Origin: an uncultured Paracoccaceae bacterium
GTDB taxonomy: Bacteria > Pseudomonadota > Alphaproteobacteria > Rhodobacterales > Rhodobacteraceae
Direction: 5' to 3'
Assembly (NCBI GenBank): GCA_938002605.1
Contig: CALLAF010000005.1
Coordinates: 1-57,584 of the forward strand
DNA: 57,584 bases
The notes beneath the pieces are model-generated. The model had not been told where the DNA came from and ran no database searches. It worked only from the letters and a program-made list of their open reading frames with translations. This document shows positions 38,555-47,319 of the stretch, in pieces; positions within the stretch are counted from its first letter, which is position 1, and every line of letters starts with the position of its first letter. The position numbers were made by a program, and so were the translations under genes.

Positions 38555-39361
38555 GTGGCGGATACAGATCAAAGCTTAAAAGTAGCATTCCGCTATGACA
38601 TGGCGACAACAACGCACCTAGGTGCGCGGGACTATCAAGAAGATGCGCTTTTGTCCCAAGCGGTAGGGCCCAATGTTCTGGGGAGCGTAGTGGTTGCCGA
38701 TGGGCTGGGTGGTCATGCTGCGGGTGACGTCGCTAGCGGTATCGTCAGCGCCGAAGTATTTCGCCAGATTACCGCGCAAAATTCCGACCTTCTAGCCTGC
38801 AAGGCAGACATCCCTGCCCTACTGACCGACGCTGCCCAAACGGCGAATACACAGGTTGGGGCGCATGCAATGGCCCACGCTGAAACATATGGTATGGGGT
38901 CCACCCTATTGGCCACGATCATTGTCGATAACGCCTTATCATGGGCTTCGATCGGGGATTCGCCATTGTACCTATATCGTGACGGCGCGTTGCAACAACT
39001 CAGCACGACACACTCCATGGCGCCGCAGATTGATATGCTTGTCAAAATCGGCGCGCTATCGGAACAAGAAGGCCGCGATCATCCCAGTCGCCATACATTG
39101 ACCTCAGTCATTCGGGGCCGTGACATCAAGGCGATTGATTGCCCCAAAACGCCTACCATCTTGCGCGATGGCGACATCGTCATCGTCTCAAGCGATGGGC
39201 TGCAATATTTGTCAGACCCGCAAATCAGCGGAATTTTAGCGGCGACATCCCAACAACCAGCCCAAAAAATCGCTGATGCACTTGTGGCCGCACTCGAAGA
39301 CCTAGACGATCCTGAGCAAGACAATATCGCCTTTGCCGTCATTAAATGTGCGCAAGACTAG
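38555..39361 (+). CDS. PP2C-family protein serine/threonine phosphatase
   Basis: A 268-residue metal-dependent phosphatase. The PPM motifs are present: GARDYQEDALL, VADGLGGHAAGDVAS near residue 50 with the metal-binding aspartate, GMGSTLLATI, GDSPLYLYRDG, SSDGLQYLSD and DNIAFAVIK with the last metal aspartate. No sensor, kinase or signal domain is attached. The start is GTG at 38555 after GAGGGG. The target is unknown; it follows ppx, so a link to phosphate or polyphosphate status is conceivable but unproven. Its TAG stop shares CTAG with the convergent gene's stop. Confidence 0.9.
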   Translation: MADTDQSLKVAFRYDMATTTHLGARDYQEDALLSQAVGPNVLGSVVVADGLGGHAAGDVASGIVSAEVFRQITAQNSDLLACKADIPALLTDAAQTANTQVGAHAMAHAETYGMGSTLLATIIVDNALSWASIGDSPLYLYRDGALQQLSTTHSMAPQIDMLVKIGALSEQEGRDHPSRHTLTSVIRGRDIKAIDCPKTPTILRDGDIVIVSSDGLQYLSDPQISGILAATSQQPAQKIADALVAALEDLDDPEQDNIAFAVIKCAQD

Positions 39362-40365
39362 GTGCTTTTGTCCGGCAAATCCAAGACCACTGGAAAATGA
39401 TCAGAGGCCTGCAATAGTGCAGCCTGTAGTGACTTATTTTCATAGCATTCGGGGTGATCAAACGGGTGCCATATCTGCCAATCTGGGTTCTGGGCACGCA
39501 AACCCGGTGACACCATGATGTAGTCTAGCAGGGCCTGAAGATAGGGCTGCCCCTTACGTTTGAACCGCGAGGTTGTCGGTGCAGCCCCCAATCTACGGCT
39601 TAGCGCCTGCCGCGCGTGCGGATCATACATTTGTGCCGCGCGCCCTTCGCCCAAAACGACTTCGACGCTTGAACGGCCAAACAGTTTTTCATATTCATCC
39701 AGCCCCGGCCCGTCATTAAAATCGCCCAAAATGATTAGGTCATCGCCTTGCGCAAGGTGGGTATCCACCCGGCCGCGCAGCCATATGCATTGGGCTAATT
39801 GCTTGCGCCTGTTTTCAATTGAAATGCGGATGGCTTCGGCGTCAGAAGTTGCGCCATGTGGTGCCTTTGATTTCGCGTGCACGCCAATCAGGCGCAACGG
39901 CCCCGCAGGCCCATCAAGCGCCAATTCTAGCGGCGGTTTCGACCAACGTATCGGGTCGGGGGAGGCATCGACATCCAAATCCATCGCAAAGGTCTGATCA
40001 AAACGCGGGTACTTATCATCGCTTAGCGGATCATGGCTGACTTGGACGACAGCCGGATCATACAAAAATGCGATTTCTTGCTGGGTATCGTTGGCGAAAC
40101 CGACAATGGCAGCGCTAGTCCGCAGCCCAAACTGACTGGCAAATTCACCCAATGCGCGCACCGCGCTGCGGGTTGGGCTGGTATCGGGGGCCTCGATGAT
40201 CATAACCGCATCTGCGTCAAGCGCCTGAAATACTGCGCCCAGCGCCGCCGTCTGCTGCGACTTGGTGACATCCCAACGGGATGACCAGCTATCGTCATCA
40301 ATCAACCTGCCATCATCGTCAAATAACCGATCGAACCATTCAACATTATAGGTTGCGATCCTCAT
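39358..40365 (-). CDS. Endonuclease/exonuclease/phosphatase family protein
   Basis: A 335-residue EEP-fold enzyme without a signal peptide. It begins with RIATYNVEWFDRLFDDDG, with the conserved N-V-E metal region; GDFNDGPGLDEYEKLFG is the Asn/Asp strand and SDHFPVVLDL the catalytic D-H pair. Family substrates range from DNA to sphingomyelin and phosphoinositides, so the activity is not assigned. ATG 40365 overlaps the DjlA-like stop as ATGA; it is the last gene of the reverse run that starts with the VOC gene. Confidence 0.88.
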   Translation of the reverse strand: MRIATYNVEWFDRLFDDDGRLIDDDSWSSRWDVTKSQQTAALGAVFQALDADAVMIIEAPDTSPTRSAVRALGEFASQFGLRTSAAIVGFANDTQQEIAFLYDPAVVQVSHDPLSDDKYPRFDQTFAMDLDVDASPDPIRWSKPPLELALDGPAGPLRLIGVHAKSKAPHGATSDAEAIRISIENRRKQLAQCIWLRGRVDTHLAQGDDLIILGDFNDGPGLDEYEKLFGRSSVEVVLGEGRAAQMYDPHARQALSRRLGAAPTTSRFKRKGQPYLQALLDYIMVSPGLRAQNPDWQIWHPFDHPECYENKSLQAALLQASDHFPVVLDLPDKST

Positions 40366-41042
40366 CCGCGCGCGCCTTGGATATCTTCCCACGCCCGGTT
40401 GATAGCCACCATCCGTCGTTCGGCCAGTTTAACCGCCTCGGGCGGGACGCCGCGCGCGATCATTTGGTCAGGGTGGGTTTCGCGGACCAAATTGCGCCAA
40501 GCTTTGCGCACTTGATCTATTGACGCATCAGGGGCAACCCCAAGCACGTCATATGGGTCGCGATCCGCGTCCTTCACAAATTGCGCACGAATGCCGCGAA
40601 AACGCCGTTCGTCAAACCCAAAGATGTTTGCAACATTGTGCAAAAAATCATCCTCATTCGGGTGATAAAACCCGTCTGCCATCGCAATTTGAAACAGCCC
40701 TTCCATCAGATGGCACAGCGGCGTGTCATCATCCGCAAACATTGCTTTGATTTGGCGCGCGTAGGCTTCGTAACCCGCCACATCTTGGCGTGACAGGTTA
40801 AAGACCCGCGCGGCGTTGTCTTCTTCCTCGGGGGGGATCGTGAACACCTCGCGAAAGGCGACAACCTCGTCGCGGGTAACTTGCCCATCTGCCTTTGCCA
40901 TTTTTGCCCCCAAGGCGATGACGGCAATCGCAAAGGCAACCGTGCGGTCGGGTGCGGTGCGTAATTTCTCAAAAACGGCTGTCAGCCCCTCGCCCGCAGT
41001 CAATGCAGCAAGCGCGTCCGCGATACGTGCCCAGATCGACAT
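40362..41042 (-). CDS. DjlA-like protein: TerB domain plus J domain
   Basis: A 226-residue protein. Residues 20-140 form a TerB-like helical domain with acidic metal-type residues (KMAKADGQVTRDEV, MADGFYHPNEDDFLHNV). Residues 155-225 are a J domain with DPYDVLGVAPDAS, then REThPDQ, the HPD tripeptide that stimulates DnaK ATPase. No N-terminal membrane helix is clear, unlike E. coli DjlA. ATG 41042 has AAAGGA upstream; a longer start at 41090 lacks one. It is coupled to the EEP gene by ATGA. Confidence 0.88.
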   Translation of the reverse strand: MSIWARIADALAALTAGEGLTAVFEKLRTAPDRTVAFAIAVIALGAKMAKADGQVTRDEVVAFREVFTIPPEEEDNAARVFNLSRQDVAGYEAYARQIKAMFADDDTPLCHLMEGLFQIAMADGFYHPNEDDFLHNVANIFGFDERRFRGIRAQFVKDADRDPYDVLGVAPDASIDQVRKAWRNLVRETHPDQMIARGVPPEAVKLAERRMVAINRAWEDIQGARG

Positions 41043-41053
41043 ATGCGTTCCTT

Positions 41054-41521
41054 TCAGAGCTGTTTTTGCATCAATACCAAATCGATCCAACGATCAAACT
41101 TGAACCCGACTTGCGCCAAGGTTGCAACCTTTTCGAACCCAAGTGCTGCATGAAACGGCACAGCACCGGGGTTTTCAGCGCTACATCCGGCAAACATTGT
41201 ATGCATCCCTGCGCCTTTGGCATGGGTGCAAAGCGCGTCCATCAAATTCCGGCCGCCACCCTGCCCCTGCCCGTCGGGGTGCAGCATGATCGTGTGTTCA
41301 CAGGTGAATCGATACCCGGCCCCACCGCGAAACTGGAAATAGCGCGCAAAGCCTAGGACACGGTCGCCCTGTTCCCAAACGTAACAGGCGTTAGCAGTAA
41401 GCGAAGCGGCTTCCGCGACCGATTTTTCATCAGGATTAAACGTAATTGTCGTTTCACGAATGGCAAAATTCCAAATATCGGCGATTTGGCTAGCGTCATC
41501 TGCGGTTGCGAGGCGGATCAA
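41054..41521 (-). CDS. GNAT family N-acetyltransferase
   Basis: A 155-residue GNAT protein close to the phosphinothricin/methionine sulfoximine acetyltransferase group. IRLATADDASQIADIWN starts the fold, EHTIMLHPDGQGQGGGRNLMDAL holds the acetyl-CoA-binding Q/RxxGxG/A loop, and SAENPGAVPFHAALGFEKVATLAQVGFKFDRW is the typical C-terminus. The start is TTG at 41521 overlapping the VOC stop (TTGA). The natural substrate is unknown. Confidence 0.9.
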   Translation of the reverse strand: MIRLATADDASQIADIWNFAIRETTITFNPDEKSVAEAASLTANACYVWEQGDRVLGFARYFQFRGGAGYRFTCEHTIMLHPDGQGQGGGRNLMDALCTHAKGAGMHTMFAGCSAENPGAVPFHAALGFEKVATLAQVGFKFDRWIDLVLMQKQL

Positions 41522-42117
41522 CCCAGCACCTTTGTACCATCTGGCCCTTCAAAGGTTGCCCGAAACCCGACAAGACCAGTTTCAAAACGAATGCGCGGAT
41601 CATCAATAGCCACCTTGCACCCAATTTCGCGGGCCAAAGGATGTGAGATACAAAAATCGACGAGCTTCAATCCCGTTTGCGGAAGCGACGACGCGGGGTG
41701 GACCGTGCCCTCTGCCCAGCGCATCAGCGTCGGAAACGCCCCACCATAAGGCAAGCCACCATCATCAGGCACCGTGATATCCCAACGCAAATCGCCGCGC
41801 TCTAGCCCCTGTGCGGGGCCAGAAATCGCTTTATACGCCGCCAAATCATCTGCCCGACAAATCCAATTGGCCACACGCGGGGCACCGTCAAACTGATCAA
41901 GCCCAAACCAACTGTGCCCTGCTTCGGCGGCACAAGTCGGATCTTTTGCGATCACTTCAAGATACAGCCCGTCTGCCAGCCCAAGTAGCATGTTATGGGT
42001 CCCGTACCGTGCATGAACCCCGCCGGGCTCCAGCGTGACCCCCAACTGAGACTGCACCCAATCCACGCCTTGCTGCAAATTTGTTGCGGCGACCGCGATA
42101 TGATCAAGCGTAAACAT
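41518..42117 (-). CDS. VOC family protein (glyoxalase-like)
   Basis: A 199-residue protein beginning FTLDHIAVAATNLQQGVDWVQSQLGV, a vicinal oxygen chelate fold with a possible metal histidine (DHIA). GTHNMLLGLADGLYLEVIAKDP is the second strand set. It resembles the glyoxalase_3-type domain rather than true glyoxalase I; the substrate is unknown. It heads a four-gene reverse run (VOC, GNAT, DjlA-like, EEP). A palindrome lies 14 bases upstream of its start, between it and nhaA. Confidence 0.85.
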   Translation of the reverse strand: MFTLDHIAVAATNLQQGVDWVQSQLGVTLEPGGVHARYGTHNMLLGLADGLYLEVIAKDPTCAAEAGHSWFGLDQFDGAPRVANWICRADDLAAYKAISGPAQGLERGDLRWDITVPDDGGLPYGGAFPTLMRWAEGTVHPASSLPQTGLKLVDFCISHPLAREIGCKVAIDDPRIRFETGLVGFRATFEGPDGTKVLG

Positions 42118-42130
42118 GGTGTATCCAACT

Positions 42131-42148
42131 CGTTAATAAGTATTAACG
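42131..42148. promoter_or_regulatory. 18-bp palindrome between VOC gene and nhaA
   Basis: CGTTAATA and TATTAACG flank a central AG, a symmetric site of a size used by many dimeric regulators. It lies 14 bases from the VOC start and 90 bases from nhaA, so it could control either promoter. No regulator gene is next to it. Confidence 0.4.
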
Positions 42149-42237
42149 CCAAGAAAACCTCATTTTTCGCTTGATGCAAGCCCAACAGCTATTAGATGAT
42201 CACGCAGATATTACAAAATTGGTCAGGATATACAAAT

Positions 42238-43419
42238 ATGGCACTTCGCGCCGCGCTCGATCGCTTTTTTCGTCACGACGCATTTGGCGGCATACTATTG
42301 ATGGCATCCGCCGTTGCGGCGCTTATTGTCGCAAACTCGGCGCTGGCACCGTACTATGACCGCTTTCTTGGCGCATATCTGGCTATCACCGTAAATGGTG
42401 AAGGATTAGAAAAACCGGCAATCCTATGGATTAACGACGGCTTGATGGCGATCTTCTTTTTCTTGATCGGTCTCGAGCTAAAACGCGAAATTCTCGAAGG
42501 TAAGTTGAAAAACCCACGTGATGTGATCTTGCCGGGCATGGCCGCCGTGGGTGGGATGATTGTGCCTGCGCTCGTGTTCATCATCTTTAACTGGGGCAAC
42601 GCAGCGACGATCAACGGCTGGGCGATCCCAGCGGCGACAGATATTGCCTTTGCACTTGGTGTTCTCGCCTTGGTTGGCACGCGTGCACCTGCATCGCTCA
42701 AGGTATTTTTGCTGACGCTCGCGATTTTGGACGACCTTGGGGCCATCGTGATTATCGCGTTATTCTACACGGCTGACCTAAAAATCGACTATCTGTTCCT
42801 CGCGATCTTGCCGCTGATCGGGCTGATCGTCCTGAACGCACGCGGTGCCCACCGGATTGCTCCGGCAATTTTGCTCGGCGCGATCATGTGGTTCTTTGTG
42901 CTAAAGTCTGGCGTCCATGCGACACTTGCCGGGGTGGTAACCGCGTTTCTTATTCCGATGACGGACCGCTACGGTAAATCCCCCCTTCATGCGCTAGAGC
43001 ACGGGCTCACCCCTTATGTGCTCTATCTGATCGTACCGGTCTTTGCCTTCGCCAATGCGGGGGTTGTGCTGACGGGGCTGTCATTTAGCGATCTATTTGC
43101 ACCCTTGCCTTTGGGCATTGCGCTGGGGCTAATCCTTGGCAAGCAAATCGGCGTCTTTGGGGTCAGCTTTGCGATGATCAAACTTGGGTTTGCGCGGCTA
43201 CCACATGGCGCAAGCTGGGCACATATCTACGGGATCGCCTGCCTTGCGGGTATCGGGTTTACGATGTCACTGTTCATCGGTTCGCTTAGCTTTGACGATC
43301 CAGCACTGATGAACCAAGTCCGTTTGGGCGTGCTATCGGGGTCTTTGGTATCGGGTATCCTGGGCTATGCGGTATTGATGCTGGCGTCAGGTAAACCCGA
43401 AGCTGACGATCACGCGTGA
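42238..43419 (+). CDS. nhaA: Na+/H+ antiporter NhaA
   Basis: Inner-membrane antiporter exchanging Na+ for H+, important for pH and salt tolerance. The 393-residue product shows about 12 helices and key features: INDGLMAIFFFLIGLELKRE, PAATDIAFALGVLALVG and AILDDLGAIVIIALFY with the Asp-Asp pair of the ion site. ATG 42238 is preferred: AGGAT lies nine bases upstream, whereas an ATG 14 codons earlier has no site. Its 3' end shares a ten-base palindrome with the convergent Hint gene's stop. Confidence 0.94.
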   Translation: MALRAALDRFFRHDAFGGILLMASAVAALIVANSALAPYYDRFLGAYLAITVNGEGLEKPAILWINDGLMAIFFFLIGLELKREILEGKLKNPRDVILPGMAAVGGMIVPALVFIIFNWGNAATINGWAIPAATDIAFALGVLALVGTRAPASLKVFLLTLAILDDLGAIVIIALFYTADLKIDYLFLAILPLIGLIVLNARGAHRIAPAILLGAIMWFFVLKSGVHATLAGVVTAFLIPMTDRYGKSPLHALEHGLTPYVLYLIVPVFAFANAGVVLTGLSFSDLFAPLPLGIALGLILGKQIGVFGVSFAMIKLGFARLPHGASWAHIYGIACLAGIGFTMSLFIGSLSFDDPALMNQVRLGVLSGSLVSGILGYAVLMLASGKPEADDHA

Positions 43420-44525
43420 CGCGCAGCTTTCTCTGGCTCATAGAGCGGACGGTTATTTTTAGTGATGCGCGCTAAAAGCTGTTTGGCTTTCTTACCGTCG
43501 ACTATAGGACGGGCGGTGGTGGCAGGAGTGCCAACACTCTTCATCGCCCCTCCTCCTCCAGTGACGCCTTTCACGTATGGCGTCAGCAAAAGCGTTTCGA
43601 CAAGCGCGCCATTCGCGGAAATCAGTTCGTGCTGGTCGCATAAGATATGCACATAGGTGATTTCCTCAGTTGGGGTCACCACATCGATACCACTCTGCCC
43701 AACGAGCTTTGCGGCGGGCACCAGCACCTCATCAACGCCGACCATGCGCTGCGCAACGGGCGAGGCAATCAACATACGGTGTTGACGCGACACAATAAGA
43801 TCGCTGGCAGGGTAACCGCCCCCCAAACACCCCGCCTTGAACCGAATGGGCTGTTGGTTGCGGTGTTCGGCCATATAATCTGGCGACACTGTCGTCTGAC
43901 CAATCCAACGGATCGGTTGGAACCCATGGTCCGCTGTCAAGACATTATCACCCGCGACAAGATCTTGCGCAGGCATATCGCCCTTATCAGTTGAAACGAG
44001 CGTCTCGCCTTCGATGCACAACACAGAATCGCCATCATCAATCGTCGCGTAGGTAAGATTACCAAAAATGTCCCACTGATAACTTTCACCCACGGCCACA
44101 TCTGTGTGCTCAAGAAAGTTGTCAGACAATGCAGTACCAGGCAGGCTTGCGGTATAGGCCGCACCTTCTGACACAGTGAACGCGGGGATATTGTCAGCAC
44201 TATAAAATGACAGAACCGTGCCGCTATCAATATTGGTCAGCGCAATTCCGCTGCCTTCGTCACTGTCGCTGTTCGCGTTCTTTATCCCAACTGAGATAAC
44301 ATAGATAGTATACGTGGGATCATCGGGGTGCGGCACTCCGGTCAATGTGCCAAGGTTCACCTCGCCCCCGGCGATACCCGCGTTGGTGTGCAACGTCCCA
44401 TCGTCGTCATAGACTGACACAACAAAATCATTCGGGTCGTCATCAGGTCCGAGGGTGATTTCAACAAACTCACCTGAATTCACGACGCCTGAGCCCCGAA
44501 AATGTAATTCTGAAATGAACGCCAT
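43410..44525 (-). CDS. Hint domain-containing protein with an N-terminal LTD-like domain
   Basis: A 371-residue protein. Residues 1-150 look like a lamin-tail-type beta domain (ISELHFRGSG, GEFVEITLGPDDDPNDF, acidic turns rich in Asp), often fused to secreted proteins. Residues 170-330 are Hint_2: LCIEGETLVSTDKGDMPAQDLVAGD with the catalytic-position cysteine (CIEGETLV), GFQPIRWIGQTTVSPD, SRQHRMLIASP and VHILCDQHELISANGALVETL. No signal peptide is visible, so export could be type I. ATG 44525 has CGGAG upstream. Compare the Hint protein at 15701, which lacks the cysteine. Confidence 0.85.
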   Translation of the reverse strand: MAFISELHFRGSGVVNSGEFVEITLGPDDDPNDFVVSVYDDDGTLHTNAGIAGGEVNLGTLTGVPHPDDPTYTIYVISVGIKNANSDSDEGSGIALTNIDSGTVLSFYSADNIPAFTVSEGAAYTASLPGTALSDNFLEHTDVAVGESYQWDIFGNLTYATIDDGDSVLCIEGETLVSTDKGDMPAQDLVAGDNVLTADHGFQPIRWIGQTTVSPDYMAEHRNQQPIRFKAGCLGGGYPASDLIVSRQHRMLIASPVAQRMVGVDEVLVPAAKLVGQSGIDVVTPTEEITYVHILCDQHELISANGALVETLLLTPYVKGVTGGGGAMKSVGTPATTARPIVDGKKAKQLLARITKNNRPLYEPEKAARHA

Positions 44526-44593
44526 AGGTAAACTCCGCACTTTGAGACAATGAACGTCCCTGTGCGGCTAGCTTAGCGGCAAACCGACTGTTG

Positions 44594-44611
44594 CGCGATA
44601 GGTTTATCGCG
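44594..44611. terminator. Hairpin downstream of mcmA
   Basis: CGCGATA and TATCGCG form a seven-pair stem around a four-base loop (minus strand CGCGATA-AACC-TATCGCG), 18 bases after the mcmA stop. There is no U-tract; it may terminate with Rho or stabilise the end. Confidence 0.4.
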
Positions 44612-44629
44612 GTAGCCGGTTTTCCCAGC

Positions 44630-46756
44630 TTATCCCTTGGCGGATGAAAGTAATTCCAAAATCTCGCTTGCCGCTTTGGGGATATTCGTGCCCGGCCCAA
44701 AAATCGCTTTGACCCCACTATCATATAGGAACTGATAGTCTTGCTGCGGGATCACGCCGCCGCAGATGACGATGATGTCTTCGGCGTCTGCATCTTTAAG
44801 CGCTTGCACCAATTGCGGCGCGAGGGTCTTGTGCCCAGCCGCTTGGGAACTGATCCCAATCACATGGACATCGTTGTCGATCGCGTCTTGCGCGGCCTCG
44901 GCGGGGGTTTGGAACAGCGGCCCCACGTCAACATCAAAGCCGATATCGGCAAAGGCGGTCGCGATCACCTTAGCACCCCGATCATGCCCGTCTTGGCCCA
45001 TTTTAACGACTAACATACGCGGGCGGCGACCTTCGGCCGCGGCGAAATCTTCTACGTTGCGTTGAATTTCGGCGAACCCTTCATCGCCTTCGTAGGCCGC
45101 ACCGTAGACACCGGCCAGTGTTTTCACTTCGGCGCGGTGACGCCCGAATGTTTTCTCCATCGCCATGCTGATTTCTCCGACTGTGGCGCGCGCGCGCGCG
45201 GCTTCGACTGCTGCGGCAAGTAGGTTCCCGCCTTCATTGGCGCAACGTGTCAGCTCAGCCAATGCAGCGTCACAGATGGCCTGATCGCGTGCCGCTTTGG
45301 TCGCGTTAATCCGCAGGATCTGGGATTCACGCACGGCAAGATTATCAACGTCCAAAATATCAATCGGGTCTTCTTTGTCTTTGCGGTATTTGTTCACGCC
45401 GACGATCACCTCATCGCCGCGATCAATATCGGCCTGACGACGGGCAGCGGTTTCTTCGATCCGCAGTTTCGGCATACCTGATGCGACAGCTTTGGTCATA
45501 CCGCCCATTTCTTCGACTTCTTCGATCAACGCCCACGCCTTTTCGGCCAATTCATTGGTCAGGCTTTCGACGTAATAGGACCCGGCCAGCGGATCGACGA
45601 CATTGGTGATGCCAGTTTCTTCTTGCAAGATCAGCTGGGTGTTGCGGGCGATACGCGCGCTGAATTCGGTTGGCAACGCGATAGCCTCGTCCAATGCATT
45701 GGTGTGCAAAGACTGTGTGCCGCCCAATGCAGCCGCCATCGCCTCGTAGGCGGTGCGGATCACGTTGTTATAAGGGTCTTGTTCTTGCAGTGACACGCCA
45801 GAGGTCTGACAGTGCGTGCGCAACATGGATGACTTGGGGTTCTTTGGTTCGAACTCTTCCATGATCTTGGACCATAGCAGACGTGCCGCGCGCAGTTTCG
45901 CGGCCTCCATGAAAAAGTTCATCCCAATGGCAAAGAAGAACGACAGACGCCCGGCGAATGCATCCACATCCATACCCCGCGCAATTGCGGCGCGCACATA
46001 TTCGCGCCCGTCCGCCAGCGTATAGGCCAGCTCTTGGACAAGGTTCGCCCCCGCCTCTTGCATGTGATAGCCTGAGATCGAGATCGAATTGAATTTGGGC
46101 ATCTCGTTTGACGTATATTCGATAATATCCGCGATGATCCGCATCGAAGGTTCCGGCGGGTACACATAGGTGTTGCGCACCATAAATTCTTTCAAAATAT
46201 CGTTCTGAATAGTCCCCGAAAGAAGCGCCTTATCGTGCCCTTGCTCTTGGCCGGCGACAATGAAATTTGCCAAAATCGGAATCACAGCACCATTCATGGT
46301 CATTGACACCGAAACCTTATCAAGCGGGATACCGTCGAACAGGATTTTCATATCCTCAACGCTATCAATGGCCACGCCCGCCTTGCCGACATCACCTTCG
46401 ACGCGCGGGTGGTCGCTGTCATAGCCCCGGTGCGTTGCCAAATCAAAGGCCACGGAAACACCCTGCTGCCCCGCATCAAGCGCCTTGCGGTAAAACGCAT
46501 TGGATTCTTCGGCGGTCGAGAACCCCGCATATTGACGGATCGTCCAAGGGCGGCCTGCGTACATCGTCGCCTTCACACCGCGCGTGTAAGGCGATTGGCC
46601 GGGAATGCCGCCCATATGTGGCAGGTCTGCCGTATCATCAGCCGTATAGAGCGGTTTGACGGGAATCCCTTCAAGCGTATCCCATGTCAGCGCATCAAGC
46701 GGCTTGCCACGGAGTTCTTTGGTGGCGATCTCTTCCCACGTTTTCTTATCGGTCAT
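44630..46756 (-). CDS. mcmA: Methylmalonyl-CoA mutase
   Basis: Adenosylcobalamin enzyme converting (R)-methylmalonyl-CoA to succinyl-CoA. At 708 residues it is the single-chain form. The N-terminal barrel has [35 protein letters not shown] and [31 protein letters not shown]. The C-terminal B12 domain has [15 protein letters not shown], where His591 is the cobalt ligand, and [12 protein letters not shown], with ICGGVIP. It completes propionyl-CoA use together with PccA and PccB in this cluster. A palindrome lies in its upstream spacer. Confidence 0.96.
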   Translation of the reverse strand: MTDKKTWEEIATKELRGKPLDALTWDTLEGIPVKPLYTADDTADLPHMGGIPGQSPYTRGVKATMYAGRPWTIRQYAGFSTAEESNAFYRKALDAGQQGVSVAFDLATHRGYDSDHPRVEGDVGKAGVAIDSVEDMKILFDGIPLDKVSVSMTMNGAVIPILANFIVAGQEQGHDKALLSGTIQNDILKEFMVRNTYVYPPEPSMRIIADIIEYTSNEMPKFNSISISGYHMQEAGANLVQELAYTLADGREYVRAAIARGMDVDAFAGRLSFFFAIGMNFFMEAAKLRAARLLWSKIMEEFEPKNPKSSMLRTHCQTSGVSLQEQDPYNNVIRTAYEAMAAALGGTQSLHTNALDEAIALPTEFSARIARNTQLILQEETGITNVVDPLAGSYYVESLTNELAEKAWALIEEVEEMGGMTKAVASGMPKLRIEETAARRQADIDRGDEVIVGVNKYRKDKEDPIDILDVDNLAVRESQILRINATKAARDQAICDAALAELTRCANEGGNLLAAAVEAARARATVGEISMAMEKTFGRHRAEVKTLAGVYGAAYEGDEGFAEIQRNVEDFAAAEGRRPRMLVVKMGQDGHDRGAKVIATAFADIGFDVDVGPLFQTPAEAAQDAIDNDVHVIGISSQAAGHKTLAPQLVQALKDADAEDIIVICGGVIPQQDYQFLYDSGVKAIFGPGTNIPKAASEILELLSSAKG

Positions 46757-46774
46757 TGTGGCCTCCGGCTCTGC

Positions 46775-46790
46775 GCGAAATAAATTTCGC
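46775..46790. promoter_or_regulatory. 16-bp palindrome in the mcmA/DUF4174 divergent spacer
   Basis: GCGAAAT-AA-ATTTCGC is a perfect symmetric site 18 bases upstream of mcmA. It is a possible operator, or a hairpin in the leader. It does not match the TTGCAA half-sites seen near pccB. Confidence 0.35.
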
Positions 46791-46843
46791 TGATTTGCGC
46801 TTCACCCTTATTATTTGGGCAAACGGGCGCTATATCTATTGCT

Positions 46844-47314
46844 ATGAAGTTACTGACAAACATCGGGCTTTGCGCCTTGTTCATCGTTTTTGGTGTGGCC
46901 ACATCCGCCCAAGAGCAAACTGTGCTAGAGCGTTGGGAGGCAGACCGCACTACGATTTTTGATGCACGCGAAGTCACGCTGGATGATTTCCACTGGATCG
47001 CGCGCCCCTTGATTGTGTTCGGCGATAGCCCCAATGATCCGCATTTTCGCCAACAGATGGATCTGCTGGCGCTCGGGCTCGATGATCTGGCCGAGCGTGA
47101 TGTGATCATCATAACGGACACGGACCCCGATGCGCAAACTTCGGTGCGGCTGGCCCTGCGCCCGCGTGGGTATTCGATGACCCTACTTGGCAAAGACGGG
47201 CGTGTGGCCTTTCGCAAACCATCGGCATGGAATGTACGCGAAATATCGCGTTCAATCGACAAAATGCCCCTGCGCCAACAAGAGGTCGAAGACCGTCGTA
47301 TATTGGCGCAATAG
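46844..47314 (+). CDS. Exported DUF4174 family protein
   Basis: A 156-residue protein with an N-terminal signal (LTNIGLCALFIVFGVATSA-QEQ). The mature part looks like a thioredoxin-like fold: RPLIVFGDSPNDPHFRQQM, DVIIITDTDPDAQ, and GYSMTLLGKDGRVAFRKPSAWNVREISRSIDKMP, the DUF4174 signature with the C-terminal helix. No CxxC pair is present, so it is probably not a redox enzyme. It is divergent from mcmA and ends five bases from the convergent pccA stop. Its co-location with propionyl-CoA genes is what I recall from other Rhodobacteraceae; its role is unknown. Confidence 0.85.
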   Translation: MKLLTNIGLCALFIVFGVATSAQEQTVLERWEADRTTIFDAREVTLDDFHWIARPLIVFGDSPNDPHFRQQMDLLALGLDDLAERDVIIITDTDPDAQTSVRLALRPRGYSMTLLGKDGRVAFRKPSAWNVREISRSIDKMPLRQQEVEDRRILAQ

Positions 47315-47319
47315 GTCAC

